A stretch of DNA of 64,000 bases from Sphingorhabdus sp. 109 (GCF_902506555.1 NZ_LR732707.1:768001-832000), one strand, 5' to 3'. Positions 54,576 through 64,000 are shown, counted from the first letter of the stretch. The notes: generated by a model not told the origin, from the sequence alone. Made by a program: numbers and translations.

Positions 54576-57272
54576 ATGGAGTTGAAAGCAAGAATGACCC
54601 AGTATGTATATCGTTTCGGTGGCGGCATGGACGCGGATGGCGCGCCCGGTGATTCCACAGAGGCTCGCAACCTGCTTGGCGGCAAGGGTGCCAATCTCGC
54701 GGAAATGGCGAATATCGGCCTGCCGGTGCCTCCCGGTTTCACGATCTCGACCGAAATGTGTACGCGCTATTATTCCGAGGGCGGCCAATATCCGGACAGT
54801 GTCCGCGACGAAGTGGCGCAGGGCGTTGCCCATATCGAATCCGTAACCGGCAAGTCCTTCGGCGATGCCGCCGATCCGCTGCTGGTCTCGGTCCGTTCCG
54901 GCGCCCGCGCCTCGATGCCGGGGATGATGGACACGGTTCTCAACCTGGGTCTCAATGACGAAACCGTCGAAGGTCTGGCGAAGACCTCCGGGGACGAACG
55001 CTTCGCCTGGGACAGCTATCGCCGGTTCATCCAGATGTATTCCGACGTGGTGCTCGAGCTCGATCATGGGGCCTTTGAGGAAGCTCTGGAAATTGCCAAG
55101 GAAGACAATGGCTTCTTCACCGATACGGAGATGGAAGCGAAACATTGGCAGGCGCTGGTTGCCGAATATAAAACGCTCGTCGAGGAGCAATGGGGCAAGC
55201 CCTTCCCGCAGGACGTGAATGACCAGCTATGGGGCGCGGTCAGCGCGGTTTTCGGCAGCTGGCAGGCCGAGCGCGCCAAGGTCTACCGCCGGCTCAACGA
55301 TATCCCGTCCGAATGGGGCACGGCGGTCAATGTCCAGGCGATGGTCTTCGGCAATATGGGCGAAACCAGCGCTACCGGCGTTGCTTTCACCCGCAATCCC
55401 TCGACCGGCGACAGCGCTTATTATGGCGAATGGCTGATCAACGCGCAGGGCGAGGACGTCGTTGCCGGGATCCGCACGCCGCAATATCTCTCGAAAGCGG
55501 CGCGCGAGCAGGCGGGTGCCAAGCCGCTGTCGATGGAAGAGGCGATGCCGGAAACCTACAAGGAACTGACCGACGTCTTTGACCTGCTCGAACGCCATTA
55601 TCGCGACATGCAGGATATCGAATTTACCGTCGAACGCGGCAAATTGTGGATGTTGCAGACCCGCTCGGGCAAGCGCACCGCCAAGGCGGCGCTGAAGATC
55701 GCGGTCGATATGGCCAATGACGGACTGATCACCGAAGAAGAAGCGGTGATGCGCGTCGATCCGATGGCGCTTGACCAGCTGCTCCACCCGACGCTCGATC
55801 CGGACGCCACGCGTGATGTGTTGACCGCCGGTCTGCCGGCCTCTCCGGGCGCGGCCAGCGGGCTGATCGTGTTTGACAGCGATACTGCCGAACGGCGCAC
55901 CGAGATGGGCGATGATGTCATTCTCGTCCGGGTCGAAACCTCGCCCGAGGATATTCACGGCATGCACGCCGCCAAGGGCATCTTGACCGCGCGTGGCGGC
56001 ATGACGTCACATGCGGCTGTGGTCGCCAGAGGCATGGGCAGACCCTGTGTTTCCGGCGCCGGCACCATTTCGATCAACAATGATACGAAAGTCATGAAGG
56101 TCGGTGACCGCGAGTTGAAAGAAGGCGATATGCTGACCATCGACGGCAGCAACGGCCAGGTCATGGCCGGCCGCGTCGATACGATCCAGCCGGAACTGGT
56201 TGGCGACTTTGGCGTGCTGATGATCTGGGCCGACAAGGTCCGCCGCCTGGGCGTCCGCACCAACGCGGAAACGCCGCTCGATTGTCAGGTCGCGCGCGAC
56301 TTCGGCGCCGAGGGCATCGGCCTTTGCCGCACCGAGCATATGTTCTTCGATGCCGCGCGGATCACCTCGGTTCGCCAGATGATCCTGGCTCCCGATGAAA
56401 AGGGCCGCAGGCAGGCGCTGGCCAAGCTGCTGCCGGAACAGCGGGACGACTTCCGGCAGATTTTTGACGTCATGGTGGGCCTGCCCGTAACCATCCGCCT
56501 GCTGGACCCGCCACTGCACGAATTCCTGCCGCACAATCAGTCCGAATTCGAGGAAGTGGCCAAGGCCGCCGATGTCGGGGTCGAGACGCTGAAGCAGCGG
56601 GCTGCCGAACTGCACGAGTTCAATCCGATGCTCGGCCATCGCGGCTGTCGTCTCGGTGTCACCTATCCCGAAATCTACGAAATGCAGGCCCGCGCCATTT
56701 TCGAAGCAGCCTGTGAGGTCGCCGAAGCCAGCGGCGAAGCGCCGATTCCCGAAGTCATGATCCCGCTTGTCGCCACTGCGCGCGAACTGGAACTGATGAA
56801 GGATGCGGTCGACCGGATGGCGAAAGAAGTCTTTGCCGAAAAAGGGCGGGAAATCGAATATCTTGTCGGTACGATGATCGAGCTGCCGCGCGCCGCGCTG
56901 ATGGCCGGTGAAATTGCCGAACATGGCGAGTTTTTCAGTTTCGGTACCAATGACCTGACGCAGACGACGCTGGGCGTTTCCCGCGATGACGCCGGGCGCT
57001 TCCTGACGCAATATGTCGACAAGGGCATTTTCCCGCGCGATCCCTTTGTCAGCCTCGATATCGAGGGTGTCGGGCAGCTGATCGAAATCGCGGCCGAACG
57101 CGGCAGGGCGACGCGCTCCGGCATCAAGCTGGGCATTTGCGGCGAACATGGCGGCGACCCCGCATCGATCGCTTTCTGCGAGAAAACCGGGCTCGATTAT
57201 GTCAGCGCCTCGCCTTACCGGGTGCCGATCGCAAGGCTGGCCGCGGCGCAGGCGGCGCTGTCGCAACGGTGA
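54576..57272 (+). CDS. ppdK: Pyruvate, phosphate dikinase
   Basis: An 898-aa product. The N-terminal ATP-grasp domain opens GGKGANLAEMANIGLPVPPGF, the swivelling phosphohistidine domain has GGMTSHAAVVARGMGRPCV (His near 477), and the C-terminal PEP/pyruvate barrel has FGTNDLTQTTLG. It interconverts pyruvate, ATP and phosphate with PEP, AMP and PPi. Start ATG 54576 has AGGAGGGG 7 nt upstream; ATG 54594 (MTQYVYRFGGG) is the alternative. Confidence 0.95.
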   Translation: MELKARMTQYVYRFGGGMDADGAPGDSTEARNLLGGKGANLAEMANIGLPVPPGFTISTEMCTRYYSEGGQYPDSVRDEVAQGVAHIESVTGKSFGDAADPLLVSVRSGARASMPGMMDTVLNLGLNDETVEGLAKTSGDERFAWDSYRRFIQMYSDVVLELDHGAFEEALEIAKEDNGFFTDTEMEAKHWQALVAEYKTLVEEQWGKPFPQDVNDQLWGAVSAVFGSWQAERAKVYRRLNDIPSEWGTAVNVQAMVFGNMGETSATGVAFTRNPSTGDSAYYGEWLINAQGEDVVAGIRTPQYLSKAAREQAGAKPLSMEEAMPETYKELTDVFDLLERHYRDMQDIEFTVERGKLWMLQTRSGKRTAKAALKIAVDMANDGLITEEEAVMRVDPMALDQLLHPTLDPDATRDVLTAGLPASPGAASGLIVFDSDTAERRTEMGDDVILVRVETSPEDIHGMHAAKGILTARGGMTSHAAVVARGMGRPCVSGAGTISINNDTKVMKVGDRELKEGDMLTIDGSNGQVMAGRVDTIQPELVGDFGVLMIWADKVRRLGVRTNAETPLDCQVARDFGAEGIGLCRTEHMFFDAARITSVRQMILAPDEKGRRQALAKLLPEQRDDFRQIFDVMVGLPVTIRLLDPPLHEFLPHNQSEFEEVAKAADVGVETLKQRAAELHEFNPMLGHRGCRLGVTYPEIYEMQARAIFEAACEVAEASGEAPIPEVMIPLVATARELELMKDAVDRMAKEVFAEKGREIEYLVGTMIELPRAALMAGEIAEHGEFFSFGTNDLTQTTLGVSRDDAGRFLTQYVDKGIFPRDPFVSLDIEGVGQLIEIAAERGRATRSGIKLGICGEHGGDPASIAFCEKTGLDYVSASPYRVPIARLAAAQAALSQR

Positions 57273-57279
57273 GATCGGA

Positions 57280-57304
57280 CCGCCCCGCAGGCTTTGCGGG
57301 GCGG
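57280..57304 (+). terminator. Hairpin downstream of ppdK
   Basis: CCGCCCCGCA / TGCGGGGCGG stem of 10 bp with a 5-nt loop, 8 nt after the stop; no T-tract. Confidence 0.5.
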
Positions 57305-57449
57305 TGACCGGCCGGCTATGATCATCGGGCAGCCGGCTCTGCAACCGGCGCGGGCCATTGCCGGTCACGGAATGAAAAGATAGTTGGGCAGAAGGGCAAT
57401 TTATGGGTTGCCAGCAGGGAGTTCAGCCCCTATCTGCACCATCTGGTTA

Positions 57450-57526
57450 GCGCCCATAGCTCAGCTGGATAGAGTACTTGACTACGAATCAAGGGGTCGG
57501 GAGTTCGAATCTTCCTGGGCGCGCCA
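57450..57526 (+). tRNA. tRNA-Arg (anticodon ACG)
   Basis: A 77-nt cloverleaf. Acceptor GCGCCCA pairs with TGGGCGC, anticodon loop CTACGAA, T-loop GTTCGAA, and an encoded CCA. Confidence 0.95.
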
Positions 57527-57643
57527 CTTTCCCTCTTTTACGAATGATCCTCTTTTATCAATGGATGCCCCTGGGTGCACTTGCACCGGGGCTTGAGCTC
57601 GCCTAGTTTACTGGCAAGTGATTGATAAAACGAAGGACCCCCA

Positions 57644-58264
57644 TTGGCCGACCATTCCCTTTCTATCGAAGACGCGCTCGCCGCGCGCGAAGCCCAGAAA
57701 ATACCGGTACCCGAAGAGGTTCAGGAAGCGGTGCGGACATTGTTGCGCTGGTCCGGCGAGGATCCGGAACGCGAAGGACTGGTCGACACGCCCAAGCGCG
57801 TGGCGCGGGCCTGGAAGGAATATTGCGAGGGCTATGCCGAAAACCCGGCGATGCATCTGGCGCGCACCTTCGAGGAAGTCGGTGGCTATGACGAGCTGGT
57901 GCTGCTCAAGGACATCCCGTTCCACTCCCATTGCGAACATCATATGGCGCCGATCATCGGCAAGGCCAGCATCGCCTATATGCCGACCGACAAGGTCGTC
58001 GGCATATCCAAGCTCGCCCGCGTGCTGCACGGTTTTGCCCGGCGGCTGCAGGTGCAGGAACGGCTGACCGCGGAAGTCGCCGAATGTATCTGGGAAAATC
58101 TCAAGCCCGATGGCGTTGCGGTGGTGATTGAAGCAAGCCACAGCTGCATGACGGCACGCGGCGTTCGCACACCGGGCGTTTCGATGACTACCAGCCGCCT
58201 GCTCGGCTGTTTTCTGGAGGATGCGCGGAGCCGCGAGGAAGTCATGAGTCTGATGGGCTATTGA
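57644..58264 (+). CDS. folE: GTP cyclohydrolase I (FolE1)
   Basis: A 206-aa product from TTG 57644. Zinc ligands: Cys in HCEHHM, His of the same run, and Cys in SHSCMTARGV. It converts GTP to dihydroneopterin triphosphate, the first step of folate synthesis. The start is set from the family length and the sequence MADHSLSIEDA; the second residue run RTLLRWSGEDPEREGL is typical. Confidence 0.95.
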   Translation: MADHSLSIEDALAAREAQKIPVPEEVQEAVRTLLRWSGEDPEREGLVDTPKRVARAWKEYCEGYAENPAMHLARTFEEVGGYDELVLLKDIPFHSHCEHHMAPIIGKASIAYMPTDKVVGISKLARVLHGFARRLQVQERLTAEVAECIWENLKPDGVAVVIEASHSCMTARGVRTPGVSMTTSRLLGCFLEDARSREEVMSLMGY

Positions 58265-58385
58265 GCTGACGGTCGATCACAAGTCCTGCCGTCAGCCGCT
58301 TCCGGCCCGGATACAAGATCAGGCCGACTGGGTAATCCGAATTTTTCCAAAGTGCCGGGAGAGCTGGCTGGTGCGTCCCGCTGGC

Positions 58386-58441
58386 AAAGAAAAAGCCCGG
58401 ATCCGGTAGCCATCTTGCGATGGTTGCCGGATCCGGGCTTT
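58386..58441 (-). terminator. Terminator of the rpsF-rpsR-rplI operon
   Basis: AGCCCGGATCCGG pairs exactly with CCGGATCCGGGCT around a further partly paired spacer; on the minus strand it is followed by TTTTCTTT. Strong for the minus strand, and a hairpin for folE on the plus strand. Confidence 0.85.
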
Positions 58442-58462
58442 CCCGATCTGCTTCTGAAAAAA

Positions 58463-59101
58463 CTATTCCTTGGTTTCGGAATCGTCCTGTTCAGCCGTTT
58501 CTTCTGATTCAGCAGCGGCTTCGGTATCGCCTTCAGCAGCTTCTTCGCCGTCATCTTCGCTATCGGGCGAAAGCGCGGCAGCCGCCAGTTCAGCCTGCTC
58601 TTCTTCAAACATCTGCGCGATCACGTCGATGCCGTCTTTCTGAAGATCGGCTTCGTCGTCAGAGCGGGCGACATTGGCCTGGATCGTGACATTGACTTCC
58701 GGGTGGAGACGAATGCGGACATCGAAAACACCGAGCGTCTTGATCGGTTTTTCAAGAATGACCATGCTTTTCTCGACCGGAGCGCCATCGGCGTTCAGGG
58801 CTTCGACAATGTCACGGACCGATACCGAACCGTAAAGCTGTCCGCTGGCGGACGATGCGCGGATCAGAACAATCTGCTTGCCGTCAATGCCGCCGGAGGC
58901 CGCTTCGGCTTCCTTGCGCTTTGCTTCATTGTCCGCTTCAATCTGCTGGCGATTGGCTTCGAAAACCTTCTTGTTGGCTTCGTTGGCGCGCAATGCCTTT
59001 TTGTTGGGCAGCAGAAAATTACGGGCATAACCGTTTTTCACGGTGACGACGTCACCGATGGTGCCGAGATTTTCGACTCGTTCGAGCAAAATAATATCCA
59101 T
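58463..59101 (-). CDS. rplI: Ribosomal protein bL9
   Basis: A 212-aa product. N-terminal MDIILLERVENLGTIGDVV and GYARNFLLPNKKA, the bL9 signature, joined by a long helix to the C-terminal domain. The tail is long and acidic (about 60 residues of E/D/A), longer than E. coli L9. Last gene of rpsF-rpsR-rplI. Confidence 0.96.
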   Translation of the reverse strand: MDIILLERVENLGTIGDVVTVKNGYARNFLLPNKKALRANEANKKVFEANRQQIEADNEAKRKEAEAASGGIDGKQIVLIRASSASGQLYGSVSVRDIVEALNADGAPVEKSMVILEKPIKTLGVFDVRIRLHPEVNVTIQANVARSDDEADLQKDGIDVIAQMFEEEQAELAAAALSPDSEDDGEEAAEGDTEAAAESEETAEQDDSETKE

Positions 59102-59111
59102 CGTTTCGCTC

Positions 59112-59336
59112 CTATTTCACGAGGTAGGGCAGGAGGCCGAGATGGCGAGCGCGTTTGATGGCTTTGGAAAGCTCGCGCTGCTTCTTGGCGGATACTGCGG
59201 TGATACGACTTGGTACGATCTTGCCGCGTTCGGAAATGAATCCCTGCAGCGTCTTCACGTCTTTATAGTCGATGGGCTTTGCGTTTTTGCCGGAAAAGGG
59301 GCAGCTTTTGCGGCGACGGAAAAATGGACGTCCCAT
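59112..59336 (-). CDS. rpsR: Ribosomal protein bS18
   Basis: A 74-aa product with [20 protein letters not shown] and [20 protein letters not shown], the bS18 core. Cys in RKSCPF is at the usual position. Between rpsF and rplI. Confidence 0.97.
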   Translation of the reverse strand: MGRPFFRRRKSCPFSGKNAKPIDYKDVKTLQGFISERGKIVPSRITAVSAKKQRELSKAIKRARHLGLLPYLVK

Positions 59337-59356
59337 GGTTTAACTCCTTCTCTGGC

Positions 59357-59719
59357 TTAATTGCTGTCGCGGCGCGGTTTGCGTTCGCGGTCGCGTTCGG
59401 GTTTGCGCATCATCACGGACGGGCCTTCTTCATGCTCGTCAACGCGGATGGTCAGGAAACGGATGACATCTTCGTTGATCCGGGTCTGGCGTTCCAGTTC
59501 CAGGACAACATTGCCTGGCGCATCCAGCCGCAGCATCACATAATGCGCTTTGCGATTCTTCTGGATCTTGTAGGCGAGCGTACGCAAGCCCCAGGTCTCG
59601 GTCAGAACGACCTTGCCTTCATTCGATTCAACAATTTTGGTGGCTTCCTGCGCAAGGGCATCAACCTGAGACTGGCTCAGATCCTGCCGCGCGAGGAAGA
59701 CATGCTCGTACATTGGCAT
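59357..59719 (-). CDS. rpsF: Ribosomal protein bS6
   Basis: A 120-aa product, [20 protein letters not shown], with [16 protein letters not shown] and a basic, Arg-rich tail ([13 protein letters not shown]). First gene of the operon; binds with bS18 in the 30S platform. Confidence 0.97.
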   Translation of the reverse strand: MPMYEHVFLARQDLSQSQVDALAQEATKIVESNEGKVVLTETWGLRTLAYKIQKNRKAHYVMLRLDAPGNVVLELERQTRINEDVIRFLTIRVDEHEEGPSVMMRKPERDRERKPRRDSN

Positions 59720-60078
59720 GCAGTCATTCCTTCATTTACCGCCGATCGTTGACGCCGCACCATGCAGACACGCCCCTCCGGCTTTCTTCATTTTCCACTG
59801 ATCAGGGCAGGCCCGATCAGGCGGAAGCGGCGCCTATGACGGAATTGGCGGGTGATTGCAAGAGTGGTTTTGCGGTAAACAGGCAGCGAGAAATCACTTT
59901 CTGATTTATTCAGGGATTGTCGCCTTCGTCATCCTTCCCGCCACCATCCATCCGCCAGCAGGCTTGTTTCCGTTCTGATGCCCGTCCGGGAATTCAGCAT
60001 TTCTCGATCGTTTACCAATCTGCAACACCTCGAGCCTATTTTTAATTGTTGTTTTGATTAAGCGAGAAGAAATTACGA
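59720..60078. promoter_or_regulatory. Divergent intergenic region, rpsF / GGDEF-EAL
   Basis: A gap of 359 bp. It holds the promoters of the ribosomal operon (minus) and the cyclic-di-GMP gene (plus). A GCAGGCCCGATCAGG palindromic stretch lies near 59806-59823. I see no RNA gene or clear promoter motif. Confidence 0.45.
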
Positions 60079-62328
60079 ATGGGACTCGAGACATCCATTG
60101 GCAATGAAGAACCGGCAGTGCCTCCCGTGCGCTCGGGTTCCCGCGGCTTCCTTGGCAAAATCGGATCCCGGATCGGCGCCCAGACGCCGGTCGTTTCCGG
60201 CAATATAAAAGCAACCGACGCTCTCCTTCTGCTGCAAAATTTTGAACAGACCGGGAAAGGCTGGTTCTGGTCGACAGATGCTGCGGGGAATCTCACTTAT
60301 ATCTCGGAGTTCATCGCCGAGCTGTTCGGTAGCAAATCGAAAGATCTGCTCGGAAAGCCATTTGCATCACTCTTTCTCAAGCCGGTCAGCAATGATGCTG
60401 GTTCGAGATCCCTGTCTTTCATGTTTACCAAGAAAATGCAGTTCAGCGGTTTTGAAGTAGAGACCGATGGCTCTGCCGAAGCGCGCTGGTTATCGATTTC
60501 CGGCAGGCCCCATGTTGACAAATCGGGGAATTTTCAAGGCTTCTATGGCAGCGGCAACGATATAACCGAGCAACGCAAGGCGTCGGAAGATTCATCGCGT
60601 CTGGCGACGTTCGATTCCCTGACCGGCCTGCCGAACCGTGCCAGCATGGTGAAGAAACTTGAATCCACGCTCGCAGCCTTCCGGATACAGAAACGGACCT
60701 GTGCGGTGATGTTGGTCGATCTGGACCGGTTCAAGCAGATCAACGATACATTGGGCCATCCGGCAGGTGACGCCCTGCTGAAACAGGTGGCAGAACGGCT
60801 TCTCAAAATCGTCGAGGAGAAAGGCGAAGTTTATCGTCTGGGTGGTGACGAATTCCAGGTCATGTTGCCTGACTGCGATGACCGCGGAATTCTTGGGGAA
60901 CTTGCCAGAAAGATTATAGACAGTCTTTCCCAGCCCTATTCGGTGGACGGCCGCCGCTGTATTATCGGTGCATCCATAGGGGTCTCGGTTGCACCGTTCG
61001 ACGGGTTGTCGAGCGATGATATCGTCAAAAGCGCAGATCTTGCGCTCTACGAAGCGAAAGGTAATGGCCGCGGCCGCTTCCGTTTCTATTCCAAAGACCT
61101 GCAACAGTCTGCCGAAGACCGACGCGTACTGGAAGAGGATTTACGGGATGCCGTGGCCAAGGATGAACTCGCGCTCGCCTATCAGCCTATCGTCAACACC
61201 AAGACCAATGTCGTCGAGGGTTTCGAAGCCTTGATGCGCTGGTACCACCCGGAACGCGGCCAGATCCCTCCGGCGCTGTTCATTCCGATTGCCGAAGAAG
61301 CCAATCTCATCGCGCAATTGGGCGAATGGGCTCTGCACAAGGCTTGTGCAGACGCGGCCAAATGGCCTGGAAAAACGAGAGTGGCAGTAAATGTTTCGGC
61401 AATCCAGTTTGCCGATCAGGAATTTCCGACCATAGTCGATAAAGCGCTGCGCACGTCCGGCCTTTCACCGGAACGGCTCGAGCTGGAATTGACCGAAGGC
61501 GTTTTTCTGGCCGAAAGCAACGAAACCAGCGCGATGTTCGATGCCCTCAAGCGCAGGCAGGTACGGCTTGTGCTGGATGATTTCGGAACGGGCTATTCGT
61601 CATTGAGCTATTTGCAGACTGCCCCGTTCGACAAAATCAAGATCGACCAGAGTTTCGTCCGTGGTGCCACGGAACCGGGATCGCGCAACGGGGCAATTAT
61701 TGCCGCTATCGTCGCGCTGGCGGATGCTCTCGGCATGGAAACGACAGCCGAGGGGATAGAAACGCTCGACGAATTCGAATTGATCAGCGAACTGAAGGTC
61801 AGTCACGTCCAGGGGCATGTCTACAGCAGTGCGGTCAACAACGAGATGTTGGTCGAAAATCTGGAGGGTGAAAGCTGGACGATCGAACCCTCCGGCCCGC
61901 GCCATCATCGCAATGAACGGCTGTCCATGTATCGCAAGGTGCGGATGATCCACGAGAACCATGTCTATTCGATTGTCGTGCGCAATCTGTCGGTTACCGG
62001 TGCGTTGGTGGAAGGTCTGTATAATGTGCCGGTCGGGACAAAGTTCGTAATCGATTTTGGTGACGGCCAGTTGGCGGTGGCTACCGTTTGCCGGTCGAGC
62101 GGCAATCAGCAGGGTATTGAATTCGAAGCCCGACTAGTCAGCGATGGCAACGGCGGCCTGTGCACTAGCCGCCGCGTGTCACCCTATCTGATCGCCGAGG
62201 CCGGACTGGAAGTTCCGAACATGCCTGCCGGATATGTCCCGACGACGAAAATCGACCGGGATTCGCTTTCGGTCCCCGCATTCAGCACCGTTGCCGACTG
62301 GACCGCGACCAGGACCAAGCCCAAATAG
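60079..62328 (+). CDS. PAS-GGDEF-EAL-PilZ cyclic-di-GMP protein
   Basis: A 749-aa cytoplasmic product. A PAS domain spans about residues 45-170. GGDEF is at about 254-258 (YRLGGDEFQVM), EAL near 382 (FEALMRW), then DDFGTGYSSLSYLQ and TTAEGIET, so both the cyclase and phosphodiesterase sites look intact. From about 612 a PilZ domain follows with RKVRMIH and RNLSVTGALVEG. It could make, degrade and bind c-di-GMP; the direction is not clear from sequence. No RxxD I-site is seen just before GGDEF. Confidence 0.92.
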   Translation: MGLETSIGNEEPAVPPVRSGSRGFLGKIGSRIGAQTPVVSGNIKATDALLLLQNFEQTGKGWFWSTDAAGNLTYISEFIAELFGSKSKDLLGKPFASLFLKPVSNDAGSRSLSFMFTKKMQFSGFEVETDGSAEARWLSISGRPHVDKSGNFQGFYGSGNDITEQRKASEDSSRLATFDSLTGLPNRASMVKKLESTLAAFRIQKRTCAVMLVDLDRFKQINDTLGHPAGDALLKQVAERLLKIVEEKGEVYRLGGDEFQVMLPDCDDRGILGELARKIIDSLSQPYSVDGRRCIIGASIGVSVAPFDGLSSDDIVKSADLALYEAKGNGRGRFRFYSKDLQQSAEDRRVLEEDLRDAVAKDELALAYQPIVNTKTNVVEGFEALMRWYHPERGQIPPALFIPIAEEANLIAQLGEWALHKACADAAKWPGKTRVAVNVSAIQFADQEFPTIVDKALRTSGLSPERLELELTEGVFLAESNETSAMFDALKRRQVRLVLDDFGTGYSSLSYLQTAPFDKIKIDQSFVRGATEPGSRNGAIIAAIVALADALGMETTAEGIETLDEFELISELKVSHVQGHVYSSAVNNEMLVENLEGESWTIEPSGPRHHRNERLSMYRKVRMIHENHVYSIVVRNLSVTGALVEGLYNVPVGTKFVIDFGDGQLAVATVCRSSGNQQGIEFEARLVSDGNGGLCTSRRVSPYLIAEAGLEVPNMPAGYVPTTKIDRDSLSVPAFSTVADWTATRTKPK

Positions 62329-62373
62329 CAGGCGTCTCCGGCGCAATGGTTGAACGGACGCTAGCGGCGGACG

Positions 62374-63651
62374 CTATTTCTTCCTGTTCAAAAACCCGAA
62401 CATATCGCCGCCGATCTTGCGCATCTGGATTTCCTCCGCGCCTTCGGTGATCCGGTAGCGACGGTGGTGACGGTAGATATGTTCAAACGGCTTGTGGCGG
62501 GAATAGCCCATGCCGCCATGAACCTGCATCGCCCGGTCGGCAGCATCGCAGACCAGCCGGTTCGCCCGGTAATTGCACATGCTGACCTGGGCGGAGAGAT
62601 ATTTGGCGACATCGGTTTTCGGCATCGTGTCCATCTTGGCCGCTGTCGCGTAGATGAGCTGGCGCAACATGGCCGCTTCGGTGTGCAGTTCCACGAGCGG
62701 AAACTGGATCCCCTGATTGACCGCCAATGGCTTGCCGAACGGCTTGCGTTCACCGGCATATTTCACCGATTCATCGATGCAATATTGTGCTGCACCCAGA
62801 GATGATGCTGCCTGACGAATCCGGTTCTCATGGACGAAATGCTGGGCGCAGGCGAGGCCCGTGTCGAGATCGCCAAGCACCGCATCGGCGGGAATCCAGA
62901 CATTGGTGTAGGAGCATTTCGGGTGATCGGTGGGCATGTTGAACGTCCACATATATTCACCGACTTCAAAGCCTTCGGCATCCACCGGCACGATGAAGCA
63001 ACCGATCCCCTTCGCATCGCCATCCTTGCCGCTGTGCCGGGCGAAGGTCATCACATGCGAGGCCTTGTGCAGACCGGTGGTCCACATCTTGTTGCCGTTG
63101 ATCAGCCAGCCGTCCACCCCGTCACGGGTTTCCCGAACGGCGGTCGTATCCATCCATGTCGCGTCCGAACCGTGATGCTCCTCGGTCAGGCCGAAGCACC
63201 AGCCCATTTTCCCGGCCAGCATCTGGGGGATATATTCCTGTTTCTGCTGCTCGGTGCCAAAGTCACGCAGCATGAGTGGCAAGACCAGATTGCCGACGAT
63301 ACTATTCTCGTTCTGCAAATCATTATGCAGACCGAGCCCCTTGTGCGCCAGATGTTCGCGGATCCGCGCCATGCCCAGGTTGGTGCCGTCCTGACCGCCG
63401 AATTCCTTGGGCAATGCATAGCGATAATGGCCGGCTGCATCGGCGATTTGCCGCATTTCGGTGAGCAACTCTTCCCATTCCTCGGTCGGCAAGCCCTGAT
63501 TTTCCCAATCGGTCCGCGCATCCTCGCGCCGGTGATCGAAGAAGCGGATATTGTCGTCGCGCCGCTCCACCGGCTTTATCTCTGATTCAATAAACGCATC
63601 AAGCACACCGAGATAATCTTCAATGTCCTGCGGGATTTCGAAAGCAGTCAT
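62374..63651 (-). CDS. Acyl-CoA dehydrogenase family protein
   Basis: A 425-aa product. FAD/substrate motifs GWCFGLTEEHHGSDATWM, WLINGNKMWTTG and the C-terminal QVHGGMGYSRHKPFEHIYRHHR are of the long ACAD type. Start ATG 63651 overlaps the upstream stop by 4 nt. Substrate unknown. Confidence 0.92.
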   Translation of the reverse strand: MTAFEIPQDIEDYLGVLDAFIESEIKPVERRDDNIRFFDHRREDARTDWENQGLPTEEWEELLTEMRQIADAAGHYRYALPKEFGGQDGTNLGMARIREHLAHKGLGLHNDLQNENSIVGNLVLPLMLRDFGTEQQKQEYIPQMLAGKMGWCFGLTEEHHGSDATWMDTTAVRETRDGVDGWLINGNKMWTTGLHKASHVMTFARHSGKDGDAKGIGCFIVPVDAEGFEVGEYMWTFNMPTDHPKCSYTNVWIPADAVLGDLDTGLACAQHFVHENRIRQAASSLGAAQYCIDESVKYAGERKPFGKPLAVNQGIQFPLVELHTEAAMLRQLIYATAAKMDTMPKTDVAKYLSAQVSMCNYRANRLVCDAADRAMQVHGGMGYSRHKPFEHIYRHHRRYRITEGAEEIQMRKIGGDMFGFLNRKK

Positions 63652-64000
63652 GATGAGCTCCATTTGCTGAGCGCGACCTTCAGGCCGGCATATTTAGGTT
63701 GGTCGATTGACAGGCGTTCCAGCGCAGACAGCCGAAGATGATTCCAGACGGCTGGTGTCGTAATTCCGATGTCTCCGTTTGAAAGCCCGCTGCAAAGCTG
63801 TCCATGATCATAACCGATAGCGGCCAGACGCGCGCTTGTGGCATCCCGGAAATCCGGGCCCCATTCGGCCTGTCGTCTGGCGATGCCGAGGGCATTGCCG
63901 GCGACACGCGACTGGAACTTGTCATGTCCCTGGAGGCCGGGCTGGACATGTCGGGCGTTCCATTCCCCGAGCGCTGTCAGCAATTCTCCATAGCCGGTTT
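63648..64000 (-). CDS. DUF6285-like protein (partial, 5' end outside window)
   Basis: The C-terminal 117 codons or so. FQSRVAGNALGIARRQAE, RLAAIGYDHGQL, and the end LRLSALERLSIDQPKYAGLK fit the DUF6285 family, which neighbours ACAD genes and APH-type kinases. The frame is open to the window edge (…GYGELLTALGEW), so the true start is beyond 64000. Confidence 0.7.
   Translation of the reverse strand, partial: TGYGELLTALGEWNARHVQPGLQGHDKFQSRVAGNALGIARRQAEWGPDFRDATSARLAAIGYDHGQLCSGLSNGDIGITTPAVWNHLRLSALERLSIDQPKYAGLKVALSKWSSS

Noticed and set aside
56007-57368. 453-aa minus-strand frame opposite ppdK
   Set aside because: Antisense to the conserved PEP-binding part of PpdK; composition is typical of a shadow frame.

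Overview
The window looks like a chromosomal segment of a sphingomonad (Alphaproteobacteria, Sphingomonadales; Sphingorhabdus/Parasphingorhabdus/Sphingopyxis-like). The reasons are the ChvI-ChvG-HprK-RapZ-EIIA cluster divergent from pckA, the hydrolase / two cysteine desulfurases / ferredoxin block, the short HprK, the mre-mrdA-rodA order, and the abundance of short palindromic repeats. The species call is inference; no rRNA or species marker is present.

Layout. 1-6840: a minus-strand regulatory operon (chvI, chvG, hprK, rapZ, PTS EIIA) facing away from pckA, then two hypothetical genes. 6850-10310: alpha/beta hydrolase, two tandem cysteine desulfurases, a 2Fe-2S ferredoxin and the SRP RNA. 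10461-15600: dnaX-ybaB, lon behind a heat-shock-like promoter, and HU. 15800-19906: a DksA/TraR zinc-finger protein, an MBL-like protein with no normal start codon, an aldehyde dehydrogenase and a dihydrolipoyl dehydrogenase-like flavoprotein.

20060-33481: a 13.4-kb island bounded by a 51-bp direct repeat of the 3' half of tRNA-Lys(CTT); the intact tRNA is at the right end. It carries a tyrosine recombinase, two AlpA/excisionase-like HTH proteins, a primase-helicase, an iteron-rich ori-like region, a TerS-like protein, an RHH regulator, several orphan genes, a decayed XRE regulator, and a divergent C5-methyltransferase/restriction-endonuclase pair. The gene order (int, alpA, pri-rep, ori, terS, cargo) resembles a phage satellite (PICI-like) carrying a restriction-modification defence. 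No relaxase, portal, capsid or tail gene was recognised.

33568-48434: the cell-shape cluster rodA-mrdA-mreDCB, mutL, a secreted small protein, an ENPP-type phosphodiesterase, ychF, pth, rplY, a thioesterase-like protein and two tandem TraB/GumN proteins. 48594-57272: a molybdopterin oxidoreductase, glyQ, glyS and ppdK. glyS appears to carry three separate in-frame insertions of palindromic repeats; the second repeat type also lies, inverted, just upstream of glyS. 57450-64000: tRNA-Arg(ACG), folE, rpsF-rpsR-rplI, a PAS-GGDEF-EAL-PilZ protein, an acyl-CoA dehydrogenase and a partial DUF6285-like gene.

The two most interesting things are the satellite-like island and the repeat-riddled glyS.
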